The translations under genes were made by a program, and so were the position numbers. A stretch of 42,503 nucleotides of DNA from Gammaproteobacteria bacterium UBA3498 (lineage in GTDB: Bacteria > Pseudomonadota > Gammaproteobacteria > Pseudomonadales > Pseudohongiellaceae): NCBI GenBank assembly GCA_002377605.1, contig DFQD01000003.1, positions 1 through 42,503 on the forward strand, written 5' to 3'. Under the pieces are notes generated by a model. That model did not search any database. It was given only the letters and a program-made list of their open reading frames with translations, and was not told the origin of the DNA. Of the stretch, positions 24,835 to 34,351 are shown one piece after another. Each line of letters opens with the position of its first letter. Position 1 is the stretch's first letter.

Positions 24835-27069
24835 ATGAACAAACGAATTCTAACCACTGCTTTGACCTTTATTTATTTTATCCCTGCTTGTTCAACAGAT
24901 GAGCCTGTGTCGACTTCTGGATTCTTAACGCCCGAAATTCAAGATTCTGTAATTAGCATTGAGACATTATCAACAAAACCTTGGCTGGTTTCTGGCGGAG
25001 ACGTATTAGTTGAAGTCAAAGTGATTGGGGATAGTTCTGCAAACGCTCTGCGTGTTGAATTAAATGGAACCGATGTCACTCAGCGTTTTATAGACATTTC
25101 GATCAACCGAAAACAAGCACTGCTTAATGGGCTTCCAGAGGGTGACAGCACCTTAACTGCTTTCTTATCTGGAACAGATGATTCTGCTTCGTTAAGAATC
25201 ACGAATTATCCGTTAAGCGGGCCATTAATCTCTGGCCCGCACGAGGAACCGTTTTATTGTCAGAGTGAAGAATTTAAATTAGTAAGTGGTGAAATGCTGG
25301 GAGCATCATTAGACGCTGAATGTAACGTAGCCACGCGAATTGACTATGTCTATTGGTCAGTTGAGAGCGAAGCATTTCAGCCTGTCTCAGCTCTGAGTAG
25401 CGATAATCCCAATGATCTCGGGACGATCACTTTGGTAAGCGGTGAAGTACTTCCTTATATAGTTCGAGTAGAAACTGGATCAGTAAATCGTGCAATTTAC
25501 GAAATTGCCATGCTGCATGATTCTCCTCAAAATCAAATTGATGTCTGGAATCGAAGCCCAGCTTGGAATGGTAAACTGGTTTACACTCACGGTGGTGGCT
25601 GTCGCAGTGGCTGGCATCAACAAGGTAATCGAACTGGGGGAGTCATGCGTGAAGGACTATTCGCACAGGGATATGCTGTAGTTTCTGCGACATTAAATGT
25701 ATTCGGTCAAAATTGTAATGATTTGCTGGCTTCAGAAACTCACATCATGGTTAAAGAGCGTTTTGTTGAAAATTATGGTGTGCCTGAGTACACAATTGCT
25801 ACCGGTTCCTCTGGGGGTTCCTATCAATCTCATCAAACAGCAGACAATTATCCAGGTGTTTTTGATGGCATTATCGTCGCTGCTAGTTTCCCTGATGTCA
25901 CATCTGCAACAATATTTACTGTCGCAGACTCTCGACTACTGAATTACTACTTTACCGAAGTAAATCCTGAGTCCTTTACTACAGAGCAGCAGCAGGCGAT
26001 TGCCGGATATGGTTCATGGGCATCCATTTCAAATTTGGCAAGGGGAGCTGCACGGCTCGATCCAATTTATGGATTCGATACTCTACCGGAGGAGCAGGGC
26101 GGTGAAGTTAGTGTAGCTGCACTGGAGACACAGCTTTATGATTCCACAACTCCTCAAGGAATTCGCGCAACAGTTTACGATCACACTGTAAATGTTTATG
26201 GACTGGTAGATGATTCTTACATGGCACAGCGACCATTAGATAACGTAGGAGTGCAATATGGTCTAGCTGCTCTGAATACAGGTGCAATCTCACCGCAACA
26301 ATTTATCGAATTGAATCGCGACATCGGTGGATTCGATCGCGACATGAATCATGTTTCAGAAAGACATCGAGCGGATCCACAAGCTCGCAAGAGAGCACTG
26401 GAATCTGGAAGAATTTTAAGTGGAGGTGCTGGCTTAGCTTTTACTCCTATTATCGATTACCGCACCTATATGGATCATACCGAAGGTGGCAACATTCATA
26501 TGCTTATCCATCAGTTTTCAACGCGTCAAAGAATGTTGAATGCAAATGGTAATGCTGACAATCATGTCATGCAAATAGGTGGGCAGTGGGGATTTAATGA
26601 AGAGGCTCCTGACCTTGGTGAACTGTTTATGCAAATGGATCAATGGTTGATCTCAATAAAGCAAGATAGAAGTGATGTGTCGGTCGCCCAAAAAGTAATA
26701 CTAAACAAACCAGCAAGCCTTAATGATGCTTGTTGGGACAATACTGATGAAGAACGCATTAAAATAGAAGAAGATCAAACTTTTCGTGGAAGTGGCCGTT
26801 GCAATGAGCTTTATCCAGCCTATCCTACTCCACGTCACGTTGCCGGGGCTCCATTAGCCAACAATATCGTAAGCTGTCATTTACGTCCGATAAATTCAGC
26901 AGATTATGCAGTTGGTTTTACTCAAGTCCAGTATGCAGAATTAAGTGAGGTTTTCCCCGAAGGAGTGTGTGACTGGTCGAAAGGTGATGTGAGCAACGCG
27001 ATTCATCAAGGAACCTGGGTTTCGTTTGGTCCGTCGCCCATAAATAAATTGTACAATTCCGCAAACTAA
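24835..27069 (+). CDS. DUF6351 family lipoprotein, putative alpha/beta-hydrolase
   Basis: A 744-residue lipoprotein (PAC at Cys19). An N-terminal Ig-like/beta domain (about 35-135, IETLSTKPWLVSGGDVLVEV ... LNGTDVT) precedes a hydrolase domain with the oxyanion-type stretch GKLVYTHGGGCRSGWHQQ and the nucleophile elbow GSSGGS at 324-329 (Ser326 in GxSxG). The C-terminal half carries HTEGGNIHMLIHQF, NHVMQIGGQ and MQMDQWL, resembling the lid and acid/His part of polyhydroxyalkanoate-oligomer or tannase-like hydrolases. DUF6351 has no established substrate. Envelope-bound esterase is the best guess. Paralogue 2 of the unknown secreted family follows behind its own promoter. Confidence 0.82.
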   Translation: MNKRILTTALTFIYFIPACSTDEPVSTSGFLTPEIQDSVISIETLSTKPWLVSGGDVLVEVKVIGDSSANALRVELNGTDVTQRFIDISINRKQALLNGLPEGDSTLTAFLSGTDDSASLRITNYPLSGPLISGPHEEPFYCQSEEFKLVSGEMLGASLDAECNVATRIDYVYWSVESEAFQPVSALSSDNPNDLGTITLVSGEVLPYIVRVETGSVNRAIYEIAMLHDSPQNQIDVWNRSPAWNGKLVYTHGGGCRSGWHQQGNRTGGVMREGLFAQGYAVVSATLNVFGQNCNDLLASETHIMVKERFVENYGVPEYTIATGSSGGSYQSHQTADNYPGVFDGIIVAASFPDVTSATIFTVADSRLLNYYFTEVNPESFTTEQQQAIAGYGSWASISNLARGAARLDPIYGFDTLPEEQGGEVSVAALETQLYDSTTPQGIRATVYDHTVNVYGLVDDSYMAQRPLDNVGVQYGLAALNTGAISPQQFIELNRDIGGFDRDMNHVSERHRADPQARKRALESGRILSGGAGLAFTPIIDYRTYMDHTEGGNIHMLIHQFSTRQRMLNANGNADNHVMQIGGQWGFNEEAPDLGELFMQMDQWLISIKQDRSDVSVAQKVILNKPASLNDACWDNTDEERIKIEEDQTFRGSGRCNELYPAYPTPRHVAGAPLANNIVSCHLRPINSADYAVGFTQVQYAELSEVFPEGVCDWSKGDVSNAIHQGTWVSFGPSPINKLYNSAN

Positions 27070-27113
27070 TACGAGAAATAAACTACCTAAGAGTGCTGTC
27101 TGGCTTTTCAAAC

Positions 27114-27141
27114 TTGATAAAAGGGGGAATGTGGTTATACT
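27114..27141 (+). promoter_or_regulatory. Predicted sigma-70 promoter of secreted-family paralogue 2
   Basis: TTGATA at 27114-27119 and TATACT at 27136-27141 with a 16-base spacer, both five of six to consensus. The expected start is near 27148, 42 bases before the ATG at 27190. Confidence 0.65.
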
Positions 27142-27189
27142 TTTCATCCATACAAAACAATGACTTAGGCCTCCCAAAGCGAGTTTAAT

Positions 27190-28188
27190 ATGCGAATAAT
27201 TAAATGCTTGATTACCCTGTCGATTGTGCTGCTCAGTACCATGAGTCTCGCCCAAAATTATCAGCCACCACGCACTGCCACTGGCAAGCCCGACTTGCAG
27301 GGTTATTGGACCAATGCATCTATTACCACGATGCAGCGCGCAAGAGATCTGACAGACATTGGATTAATAATTCCTGACGATCAGCTTCAGAATTTAACAG
27401 TGAGCAACCATCAAAACGTTCGCCAGGCTACTGACGATAATCAGGTGCAAGGTGAATTGCCTGATGGTACTGATTTGCTCCGAGGGCGCGGTTACAACGC
27501 GTTCTGGGTAGATCCAGGTACGCAGTTCGGAAACGTTAGAGGCGAGTACCGTAGTTCCTGGATTACCTTTCCTGAAAACGGTCGGATTCCTTATTCAGAG
27601 GCAGGCAACGTATTACGCCGTGATGCTCGTGAGCAGTTTTCAGGATATGGCGGCCCCGAGGGGGCACCTCTAGCTGAGCGCTGCTTAATTGGATTCGGCA
27701 GTACTTCCGGGCCACCTATGAATAGCGTTTTGTATAACAACATGTATCAAATCGTTCAAACCGATGACTATGTAATGATTCTGATAGAAATGGTACATGA
27801 TGCTCGCATCATTCCAATTAATGGTGATCACCGGCCGCAAGAACTTGAACAATGGATGGGGGATTCAATCGGCTGGTGGGATGGTGATACTCTGGTTGTG
27901 GAAACAGTTAATCTTCATCCGCAACAAAAATCACGTATGATGGCTTCACTATCTGATGAAGGTAAAGTCATTGAACGCTTTACTCGATACTCTGAAGATC
28001 AAATTCTATATGAATTCGAAGTAAGCGATTCCGTTTACTATACAGAAAATTGGGGTGGCGAAATTTCATTTAATGCAACTGACACCAAGCTTTACGAATA
28101 TGCTTGCCATGAAGGCAATTATGGTTTGTCCGGAATTCTTGCTGGCTATCGAAGACAGGAATTGGATATTGCTAATTCACAGAATTAA
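27190..28188 (+). CDS. Secreted protein of unknown function, paralogue 2 of 3
   Basis: A 332-residue exported protein with a signal peptide ending SLAQ (about 22). It begins PRTATGKPDLQGYWTNAS, continues NGRIPYSEAGNVLRRDAREQF, GPEGAPLAERCLIGFGSTSGPP and YQIVQTDDYVMILIEMVHDARIIPING, then carries the family core EQWMGDSIGWWDGDTLVVETVNLHP and ERFTRYSEDQILYEFEVSD. The end KLYEYACHEGNYGLSGIL is shared nearly word for word with paralogue 3 but not paralogue 1. Function unknown; the Trp/Asp-rich core suggests a beta-sheet ligand-binding fold, which is a guess. Confidence 0.8.
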   Translation: MRIIKCLITLSIVLLSTMSLAQNYQPPRTATGKPDLQGYWTNASITTMQRARDLTDIGLIIPDDQLQNLTVSNHQNVRQATDDNQVQGELPDGTDLLRGRGYNAFWVDPGTQFGNVRGEYRSSWITFPENGRIPYSEAGNVLRRDAREQFSGYGGPEGAPLAERCLIGFGSTSGPPMNSVLYNNMYQIVQTDDYVMILIEMVHDARIIPINGDHRPQELEQWMGDSIGWWDGDTLVVETVNLHPQQKSRMMASLSDEGKVIERFTRYSEDQILYEFEVSDSVYYTENWGGEISFNATDTKLYEYACHEGNYGLSGILAGYRRQELDIANSQN

Positions 28189-28302
28189 CGCAATAGCGCC
28201 CCAGCTGCGTGACATTGCTGTTTTTCCGGTAGTGTGGATTGAACAAACACACTTTTTAGTAAAAATGCGGTTAGGCCATAGAAGCTAGTATTCGACTTAA
28301 AT

Positions 28303-28324
28303 AAAAGGGCCATTTGGCCTTTTT
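28303..28324. terminator. Intrinsic terminator between paralogue 2 and DUF4159
   Basis: AAAAGGGCC at 28303-28311 and GGCCTTTTT at 28316-28323 pair with one bulged G and a 4-base loop; A- and T-runs on both sides let it serve both strands. It lies between convergent genes about 115 bases after paralogue 2. Confidence 0.7.
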
Positions 28325-28483
28325 CCCACGTTATCCTAACTCTAACACTTGGTCATTCCCATGAGTATGAAGCAGGTCTGCCAGGCTATGAGCGACAACC
28401 TCATAATCGCCTCAAGTACAGTCAAAGATTTTAAGAAGTAAGATGCGCCAATGGTAGCAACGGTTAATGACCAGTTCCCAACT

Positions 28484-29242
28484 CTAATGAGTTAAGGAAT
28501 AGATCAGGTAATTTATACCGAGCTGGTAGGCTGAGTTTGCATATTCGGTTGGATACCAGCGGTCGTATGTGTGCTCCCAACCATCACCCATATCTGAATT
28601 CCAATTAATTAGCACCATAACTCTTCCATCGTCATCCAAGATGGCGTGGTTACTCGCAGTGTTCATGCCAGCTTGACCAAATCCCTGGCGCCCACCTCGG
28701 CCAGGAATCATTTGCGGTCCATCGATATCATAAAAGGTGTGGAAAATTTCATGATCCGGTTGCAGTTCAACTAACTGACGATCTGGGAATATCCTTGAGA
28801 AATCTGCATAGAAGGCATCCCACTGTCGCTGCCCCCAAAAATCATCGATGAGTAGAAAGCCGCCTCGAAGAAGATATTCGCGCAGATTTTCTGTTTCTTG
28901 GGGCGATAGGGATAGGCCGCCATTACGGCCCATTTCTAACGCATAAAGGAAAGGATAGTCGAAGATTTCTTCAGAATCGAAACGCAGGATAATTGGTTGG
29001 CTCATGACTCTCACATTAGTGAGGCGTGCCACTCCCCGAAGGAAGTTTTCATCGGAAGCTGGGAAATCTGTGGCCCATGGACCACCGTACCAACCGCCAT
29101 CGTAGTAACTGTCGTACTGCACTCTGACAAACGCGAATTCTCCGGCGATGTCGTATAGGTCTGTATTATCTTCCTGAGCATTGACCGTTGGAAGCACAGT
29201 CAACAGAGTGATAGCCAATAAGCTGCACAGGTTTTTCATCAT
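28484..29242 (-). CDS. DUF4159 domain secreted protein
   Basis: A 252-residue exported protein with a signal peptide to about VNAQ (23). It matches DUF4159: FAFVRVQYDSYYDGGWYGGPWATDFPASDENFLRGV, PIILRFDSEEIFDYPFLYALEMG, LREYLLRGGFLLIDDFWG and the ending NSAYQLGINYLIYSLTH. The fold resembles a class I glutamine-amidotransferase-like domain used in periplasmic BatA/MoxR-type loci, but no such partner is here and the function is unknown. It is a single minus-strand gene, divergent from the TonB-domain protein. Confidence 0.88.
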   Translation of the reverse strand: MMKNLCSLLAITLLTVLPTVNAQEDNTDLYDIAGEFAFVRVQYDSYYDGGWYGGPWATDFPASDENFLRGVARLTNVRVMSQPIILRFDSEEIFDYPFLYALEMGRNGGLSLSPQETENLREYLLRGGFLLIDDFWGQRQWDAFYADFSRIFPDRQLVELQPDHEIFHTFYDIDGPQMIPGRGGRQGFGQAGMNTASNHAILDDDGRVMVLINWNSDMGDGWEHTYDRWYPTEYANSAYQLGINYLIYSLTH

Positions 29243-29343
29243 GATTCCGCGTTGAATCGATTAATTTCCTTGCTAGTTTGTATCGACAAGCCCAATAGAT
29301 CAAGTTATTGTCAGAAATGCAGTTCAGCATGGGTTTCAAGTCT

Positions 29344-30774
29344 ATGAAACGACCATTCTTCAAGGTTCCTTTCCTTATAAGTGTAGTCATTTTGTGTCAG
29401 CCTTTTCTGGTTAGTGGGCAGACCGATAAAGTCTCTGTTAGCAATGAAACCGTGCGTGATTTACAGCGCTATCAAGAGCAATTCGAAGACTATGAATCTG
29501 AGTTTGGCCCATTCGACGATCGTTTGCTTGAGCCATTGGCAAGCATGATCAATTTGCAAGTCGAGCAAGAAAATTTTGCAGAAGTTGCTGAACTTCAATC
29601 GCGACAACTATCAATCATGCGCACGAATTTGGGATTCGAAAACCCTGAATTAATTCCTCTTGTGCGTTCAATGATTGAGATTCAACAGGTTCTAGGCAAT
29701 TACGAAGCTGTTTCTGATCATCTGGAACATATTCGTTTCCTAGTCTCGTCTAATTCAGGCACTCAATCAGAAGAACTTTTGCACGCAATAGAGAATCAAG
29801 CACATTGGTTGCTAGCAGGATTCTATTTAGGGGAAGAAAGAAGACAGTCTGACAAGATGCTCGACGCGCGGGATTTGTATCGCGAAATGTATAATCTCGC
29901 TGAAGATATCTATGGCGAAAAAAATCCACTCCTTTATCCCTGGTATTACAAACGAGCATACAATCTAAGCTTATTAGTTCAGTTGCTTAACACTGAGGAT
30001 AATTTATCCAGCCAAATATTACGTGATTTAGTTCGATTAGATGGGCCTACTCTTTTAGAGCATGGTCGTCGGGGAGGGGTTATCAGTAGCAGCCCTTTTA
30101 TCGGGCTAGGCAGACAAATAGCAGTAGTAGATGGAGATGCTGTTTTAGGAGAAGGATATTTAAGACAGGGCCTGGGTTTTATAAATGACATTTTGGATAT
30201 TGCCGTGGAGCAAGGTGATTTAGAAGCGCAAGCCATGGCGCAAATTTACCGTGGTGATTTTAATGTCTTGATGGAACGAAGTTCGGGCAGGCGACAATAC
30301 AATGAAGCTCAGGGCTTGTTGTTGCAAGCCGGAATTTCTCAACAAGAAATTGATGCCTTTTTCCATCTACCAATGCCATTGCCTGTTCCCGAGTTTTATT
30401 CTCGTTTCTCCGATCTCGTTGCCTATCAACAAAGCATCATTGGCGAAGTAGGAAGCATGCAAGACGGAGTGCTGCACCTCGGTACCTTTCGAGCCTGGCA
30501 TGAAAATGCTCGTGCTGTATTAAAACCCGTAAGCTCTGATCCTTTGCTTCGAATAGGGCTGCCACAATTTCAAGTGGACTTGAGTTTTAATATAAGTTCT
30601 CGCGGAAATGTATCCAGGGTAGATGTACTCAGTTCAATTCCGGAAGGCAGAAGGGTGTCAAGAGAAGGTGCACGAGCAATTCGCGAAATAAAGTTTCGCC
30701 CTTTTTATGATGGCGATCGTGCTCGACGCATAAGGGATGTACAAATAAGATATTTGTTTGCGCAGCAACAATAA
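29344..30774 (+). CDS. Secreted TPR-like protein with TonB C-terminal domain
   Basis: About 476 residues from ATG 29344, which gives a compact signal peptide (PFFKVPFLISVVILCQPFLVSGQ); TTG 29308 and ATG 29317 are longer options. The body is all helical and degenerate-TPR-like (RYQEQFEDYESEFGPFDDRLLEPLASM, then LVRSMIEIQQVLGNYEAVSDHLEHI, YREMYNLAEDIYGEKNPLLYPWYYK). The last 90 residues (QFQVDLSFNISSRGNVSRVDVLSS ... AIREIKFRPFYDGDRARRIRDVQIRY) are a TonB_C-type domain. No TonB transmembrane/Pro-rich part exists, so it is not an energy transducer; envelope scaffold or peptidoglycan/outer-membrane contact is possible. Confidence 0.7.
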   Translation: MKRPFFKVPFLISVVILCQPFLVSGQTDKVSVSNETVRDLQRYQEQFEDYESEFGPFDDRLLEPLASMINLQVEQENFAEVAELQSRQLSIMRTNLGFENPELIPLVRSMIEIQQVLGNYEAVSDHLEHIRFLVSSNSGTQSEELLHAIENQAHWLLAGFYLGEERRQSDKMLDARDLYREMYNLAEDIYGEKNPLLYPWYYKRAYNLSLLVQLLNTEDNLSSQILRDLVRLDGPTLLEHGRRGGVISSSPFIGLGRQIAVVDGDAVLGEGYLRQGLGFINDILDIAVEQGDLEAQAMAQIYRGDFNVLMERSSGRRQYNEAQGLLLQAGISQQEIDAFFHLPMPLPVPEFYSRFSDLVAYQQSIIGEVGSMQDGVLHLGTFRAWHENARAVLKPVSSDPLLRIGLPQFQVDLSFNISSRGNVSRVDVLSSIPEGRRVSREGARAIREIKFRPFYDGDRARRIRDVQIRYLFAQQQ

Positions 30775-30884
30775 TTACAAAGCTTTGCTGTGTGGCACTT
30801 TCGCTTTTCACCCGCCATACTGGGCATTAGTTAGGCCGGTAAATATTAAGGTAAATACAGAGCCCCCAGGCCAATGAGAAAATA

Positions 30885-31922
30885 ATGGCGCGCTTTGGTA
30901 AAAGAATGCAATTCAAATTTTGTGCGGCAGCTATACTTTGGTTAAGTGCTAGCATTGGTTTATCCCAGGGGTCTCAGTTTTTAAGGACCGAATACGGCTA
31001 TCCTAATATTCAGGGAAATTGGACCAATCCGTTTCAAACCCCGCTGGAGAGACCTGCAAATTTGGGCAACAAACGTGCGTATTCTGCGATTGAGGCAAAA
31101 GCTTTAGTTGATCGCGCAATCTCAATGGATAATGAGCGCCGTGCGCCGATCGATCCCAATCGTTCAGCTCCAGAGGCAGGAGGAAGAATTAACAATCAGG
31201 CGGATGGAAACTTTGAAGTCATGCCGATAGAAATGGCCACAGTGAATGGAGAGTATCGAACCTCATTTGTTATTGAACCAAGTAACGGACGCATTCCGTG
31301 GAAAGCGGATGGAAAAGATATACATCTAAAATGGCGGGAGCAAGGCAAGTTAAGGTTTGATGGGCCAGAAGGACTGACCCCTTTGGATCGTTGCTTAAAT
31401 CCAGGTGCCCAACTTCCATTGATATACATTTTTGGTGGTGTTGGTCATGCGTTGGGCAATCCTGCGGGGGATAATCCTGTTCGCAACATTCAGATTGTGC
31501 AGAATAAAGACTATGTCGTAATGCTTGCTGAGTATTTTAGTTTGGTGCGCATAATCCGGATAGATAGTGAATTTAGACCGGAGCAAGGGAATAAGTGGAT
31601 GGGCGATTCTATAGGCTATTACGAGGATAATTCTCTAGTGGTCCATACTCGGCACTTCCGGCCAGAACAATCAATTGGTCCGCTTCGCTCCTCTGAGGCT
31701 TTTGAAGTAAAAGAAGTATTTACAAGTATTAGTGATAACGAAATTCTTTTCCAATACACAATCACAGATCCCAATATTTATACTCAGCCTTGGACAGCTG
31801 AGATTCCTTTGCAGCGCATGAAAGATGGGTTATTACTTTATGAATATGCTTGTCACGAGGGAAACTATTCCATACCCTCCATGTTGCGAGCCGCACGCAT
31901 GGAAGAAGCGGGACTACTCTAA
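30885..31922 (+). CDS. Secreted protein of unknown function, paralogue 3 of 3
   Basis: A 345-residue exported protein with a signal peptide ending LSQG (about 29); ATG 30906 is an alternative start. The scaffold matches the copies at 18492 and 27190: TEYGYPNIQGNWTNPFQ, NGRIPWKADGKDIHLKWREQ, GPEGLTPLDRCLNPGAQLP, NIQIVQNKDYVVMLAEYFSLVRIIRID, then KWMGDSIGYYEDNSLVVHTRHF and DNEILFQYTITDPN, ending LLYEYACHEGNYSIPSML. The usual WDGDT of the core is changed to YEDNS here. It is 73 bases before the cyclase gene, same direction. No function known. Confidence 0.8.
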   Translation: MARFGKRMQFKFCAAAILWLSASIGLSQGSQFLRTEYGYPNIQGNWTNPFQTPLERPANLGNKRAYSAIEAKALVDRAISMDNERRAPIDPNRSAPEAGGRINNQADGNFEVMPIEMATVNGEYRTSFVIEPSNGRIPWKADGKDIHLKWREQGKLRFDGPEGLTPLDRCLNPGAQLPLIYIFGGVGHALGNPAGDNPVRNIQIVQNKDYVVMLAEYFSLVRIIRIDSEFRPEQGNKWMGDSIGYYEDNSLVVHTRHFRPEQSIGPLRSSEAFEVKEVFTSISDNEILFQYTITDPNIYTQPWTAEIPLQRMKDGLLLYEYACHEGNYSIPSMLRAARMEEAGLL

Positions 31923-31994
31923 AGAATACCCCATGAAAATTGTCGAAGGGTATCGCGTGGTTCCTAAAATCTAATAATTAAAAAGGAACAAGCC

Positions 31995-32990
31995 ATGAGA
32001 TTTGCCAGATGCCTCTCTGCATTTATAACTTTCGTCTTTGTTTTTACATTTTCTGCACAAGAGCGACCATCAATAGAAACCAACGAAGATTTTCATCGAG
32101 CGATGGAAGAACTATCCAATTGGGGCCGTTGGGGGCCAGAGGATGAATTAGGTCAAGCGAACTTTATTACTCGGGAAAAAAGGGTTCAAGCTGCAGGTTT
32201 AGTCCGCGAAGGAATAACAGTTTCACTAGCGCATGATGTGGTGCAGGAAGATGCAGTAGATACTTCAGCTTATTTAAATCGTGAAGTGGTAAGAGTTTCT
32301 CCAACTGGAGCTTCTGATCGTTTGTCTTATACCGGCAGCTACCACGGAACAATTCATAGTCATCTTGATTCGCTCGATTGTCATATCATGTATGAGGGCA
32401 ATGGCTATAACGGAGTTAGCTTCGAAGAGGTGGAGGCTGCTAATGGTTGTCCGCGTGGAAGTATTTATGCACACCGCAATGGAGTGATTACTCGCGGTAT
32501 TCTGTTCGATGCAACATTATTACCCGGGAGAGCAACAGACGAAGGTTGGTTAGAACCCGGCACGGCGATTACTTATGACGATCTAGTCGTGCTGGAAGAA
32601 ATTCAGGGAGTGCAGGTAGAAGCTGGAGATGTCATTTTATTGCACACGGGAAGATGGAAAAGGAGAGAGGCGCTAGGCGCTTGGCCGACTTCAGAAGGGG
32701 TAGCGGGCTACCATGCGGATGTCGCATACTTTCTAAAAGATCGCGGTGTGGCAATGATTGGCCACGACATGTGGAATGACGTTGCGCCCAGTGGTGTCGG
32801 AGATATTTCCCTTCCACTTCACAGTCTGGCGCTCGTATCACTGGGCGTATCTATTTTTGATAACTTGGACTTTACTGAAGTGGCAGAAGTGGCTAAAGAG
32901 TTAGGCCGCTATGAGTTCTTGTTTATGGCGTCGCCCTTACGCATAGAAAAAGGTATGGGTTCGCCACTCAATCCAATTGCAACTTTCTAG
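31995..32990 (+). CDS. Secreted cyclase family hydrolase (kynurenine-formamidase-like fold)
   Basis: A 331-residue exported metal-dependent hydrolase with a signal peptide ending TFSAQ (about 22). It opens NWGRWGPEDELGQANFIT, the usual start of the cyclase (PF04199) family, and has the metal-binding stretch HGTIHSHLDSLDCHIMYEGNGYNG (117-140), GDVILLHTGRW and HDMWNDVAPSG. The family opens amide or ester bonds of ring or formyl compounds. The spacing between the Asp and the last His in HLDSLDCH looks one residue longer than I know for this motif. AAGGA sits seven bases before the ATG. The MFS gene follows by 29 bases and could move its substrate or product. Confidence 0.88.
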   Translation: MRFARCLSAFITFVFVFTFSAQERPSIETNEDFHRAMEELSNWGRWGPEDELGQANFITREKRVQAAGLVREGITVSLAHDVVQEDAVDTSAYLNREVVRVSPTGASDRLSYTGSYHGTIHSHLDSLDCHIMYEGNGYNGVSFEEVEAANGCPRGSIYAHRNGVITRGILFDATLLPGRATDEGWLEPGTAITYDDLVVLEEIQGVQVEAGDVILLHTGRWKRREALGAWPTSEGVAGYHADVAYFLKDRGVAMIGHDMWNDVAPSGVGDISLPLHSLALVSLGVSIFDNLDFTEVAEVAKELGRYEFLFMASPLRIEKGMGSPLNPIATF

Positions 32991-33019
32991 AACTAGGAAC
33001 CTCTTTATTTTTATTGGCC

Positions 33020-34249
33020 ATGACTTCAAAGGAAGGTATCTGGTATCAGCAGGAATTTAGGCTCTATTTAGGGTCAACCGCATTTTCCGGTATTGCATTC
33101 GCAATGCAGCAGTTACTTCTCAGTTGGATTCTAATTGGAATTCTCGAATTACCGGCGACTCAAGTTGGAATCATTCAGGCAGCGGTCGGTATCCCAGGGC
33201 TATTTGTTATGTTATTAGGCGGCGCTCGCGCCGACGATCGTGATCCCCGCAATCTCCTCATCAAGGTTTACTCATACTCACCGTTATTTCCTCTGTTTCT
33301 TATCTTAGTTGTTAATTTTGATCATTTATCGATATGGTCGGTACTGTTGTGGGGATTAGGAATGAGTTTTTGTGTTTCCTATTCCAGCCCGGCGCAACAA
33401 GCTATTTTGAATAGAATTGCTAGCAGCGATGTTCAAAAAGCAGTATCAGCCGCGACCGCTATTTTCTTTGTGGTGCAAATGCTTGGACTTGGAGTTGCGG
33501 GAACAATGGATGAATTGGGTCTTGTTCCTGTTCTAAGTTTCCAGGCAGTGTGTGTCGGATTAGGTGCATTAGCGGTAAGACGATTAAATCCACAACCACC
33601 TTCAAATCCCACTACAGAATCAGCAATGACTAACATTATTGCTGGATTAAAAGCAATCTCTCAGCAGAAAGTAATCATGCAAACTCTGCTGATAAATTTT
33701 GTGTCGAGCATTTTTAATGCCGGTGCGTTTATGACGGTCTTTCCTTTTATTGTGAAACGCATTTATGAAGGAGATGCATTATTACTTTCATTTCTGATGA
33801 TAGTTTTTTATGGTGGCGCGACGGCGACTAATTTCATCATGATTCGGGTGATGCCGATCATCAGACCTGGAAGAATTTTCCTCATTATGCAGTTAACAAG
33901 AATGATTATACTGGGGATCATGTGGATCCAACCTTCATTTTGGATCTTCGCCTTGGCCGCAATTGCCTGGGGCTTAAACATGGGAGTAACCACCACATTG
34001 GCTCGTACTATCGTGCAAGAGTCTGCGAGCGAAGAATATCGAGCTCGCATCATGTCTGTGTATAGTCTCGGTCTTATAGGCAGCGCACCTATAGGTGCAT
34101 TAATTCTTGGTTGGATTATTGAGGCATTCGGAACTGTTAATGGCCTAGTTCCCGCCATGATGATTTCGGTAATTTTGTTCTTTTATGGTGTTTTTATGAC
34201 GGGTGTATATTGGTATGAATCTCCCACAACAACTGTGTCTCCAGCGTAA
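33020..34249 (+). CDS. MFS transporter
   Basis: About 409 residues and 12 hydrophobic helices, with the 2-3 loop motif as LGGARADDRDPRNLLI and a charged centre (RRLNPQPPSNPTTES, near 195-207). It begins TSKEGIWYQQEFRLYLGSTAFSGIAFAMQQLLLSW, typical of MFS_3-type permeases. ATG 33020 is preferred to TTG 33014. It follows the secreted cyclase closely and precedes the BLH lipoprotein, so a small catabolic or efflux operon is possible. Substrate unknown; sequence similarity to the MFS gene at 2975 looks only superficial. Confidence 0.88.
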   Translation: MTSKEGIWYQQEFRLYLGSTAFSGIAFAMQQLLLSWILIGILELPATQVGIIQAAVGIPGLFVMLLGGARADDRDPRNLLIKVYSYSPLFPLFLILVVNFDHLSIWSVLLWGLGMSFCVSYSSPAQQAILNRIASSDVQKAVSAATAIFFVVQMLGLGVAGTMDELGLVPVLSFQAVCVGLGALAVRRLNPQPPSNPTTESAMTNIIAGLKAISQQKVIMQTLLINFVSSIFNAGAFMTVFPFIVKRIYEGDALLLSFLMIVFYGGATATNFIMIRVMPIIRPGRIFLIMQLTRMIILGIMWIQPSFWIFALAAIAWGLNMGVTTTLARTIVQESASEEYRARIMSVYSLGLIGSAPIGALILGWIIEAFGTVNGLVPAMMISVILFFYGVFMTGVYWYESPTTTVSPA

Positions 34250-34351
34250 TATAAATAGTTAGTCTATATTTATATGACGATAAATCACTGGATTCTATTC
34301 CGCAAAAGAGCGTAAGCTCGAATAAAGTATTCACTAATAGAAGGAGGCGGA

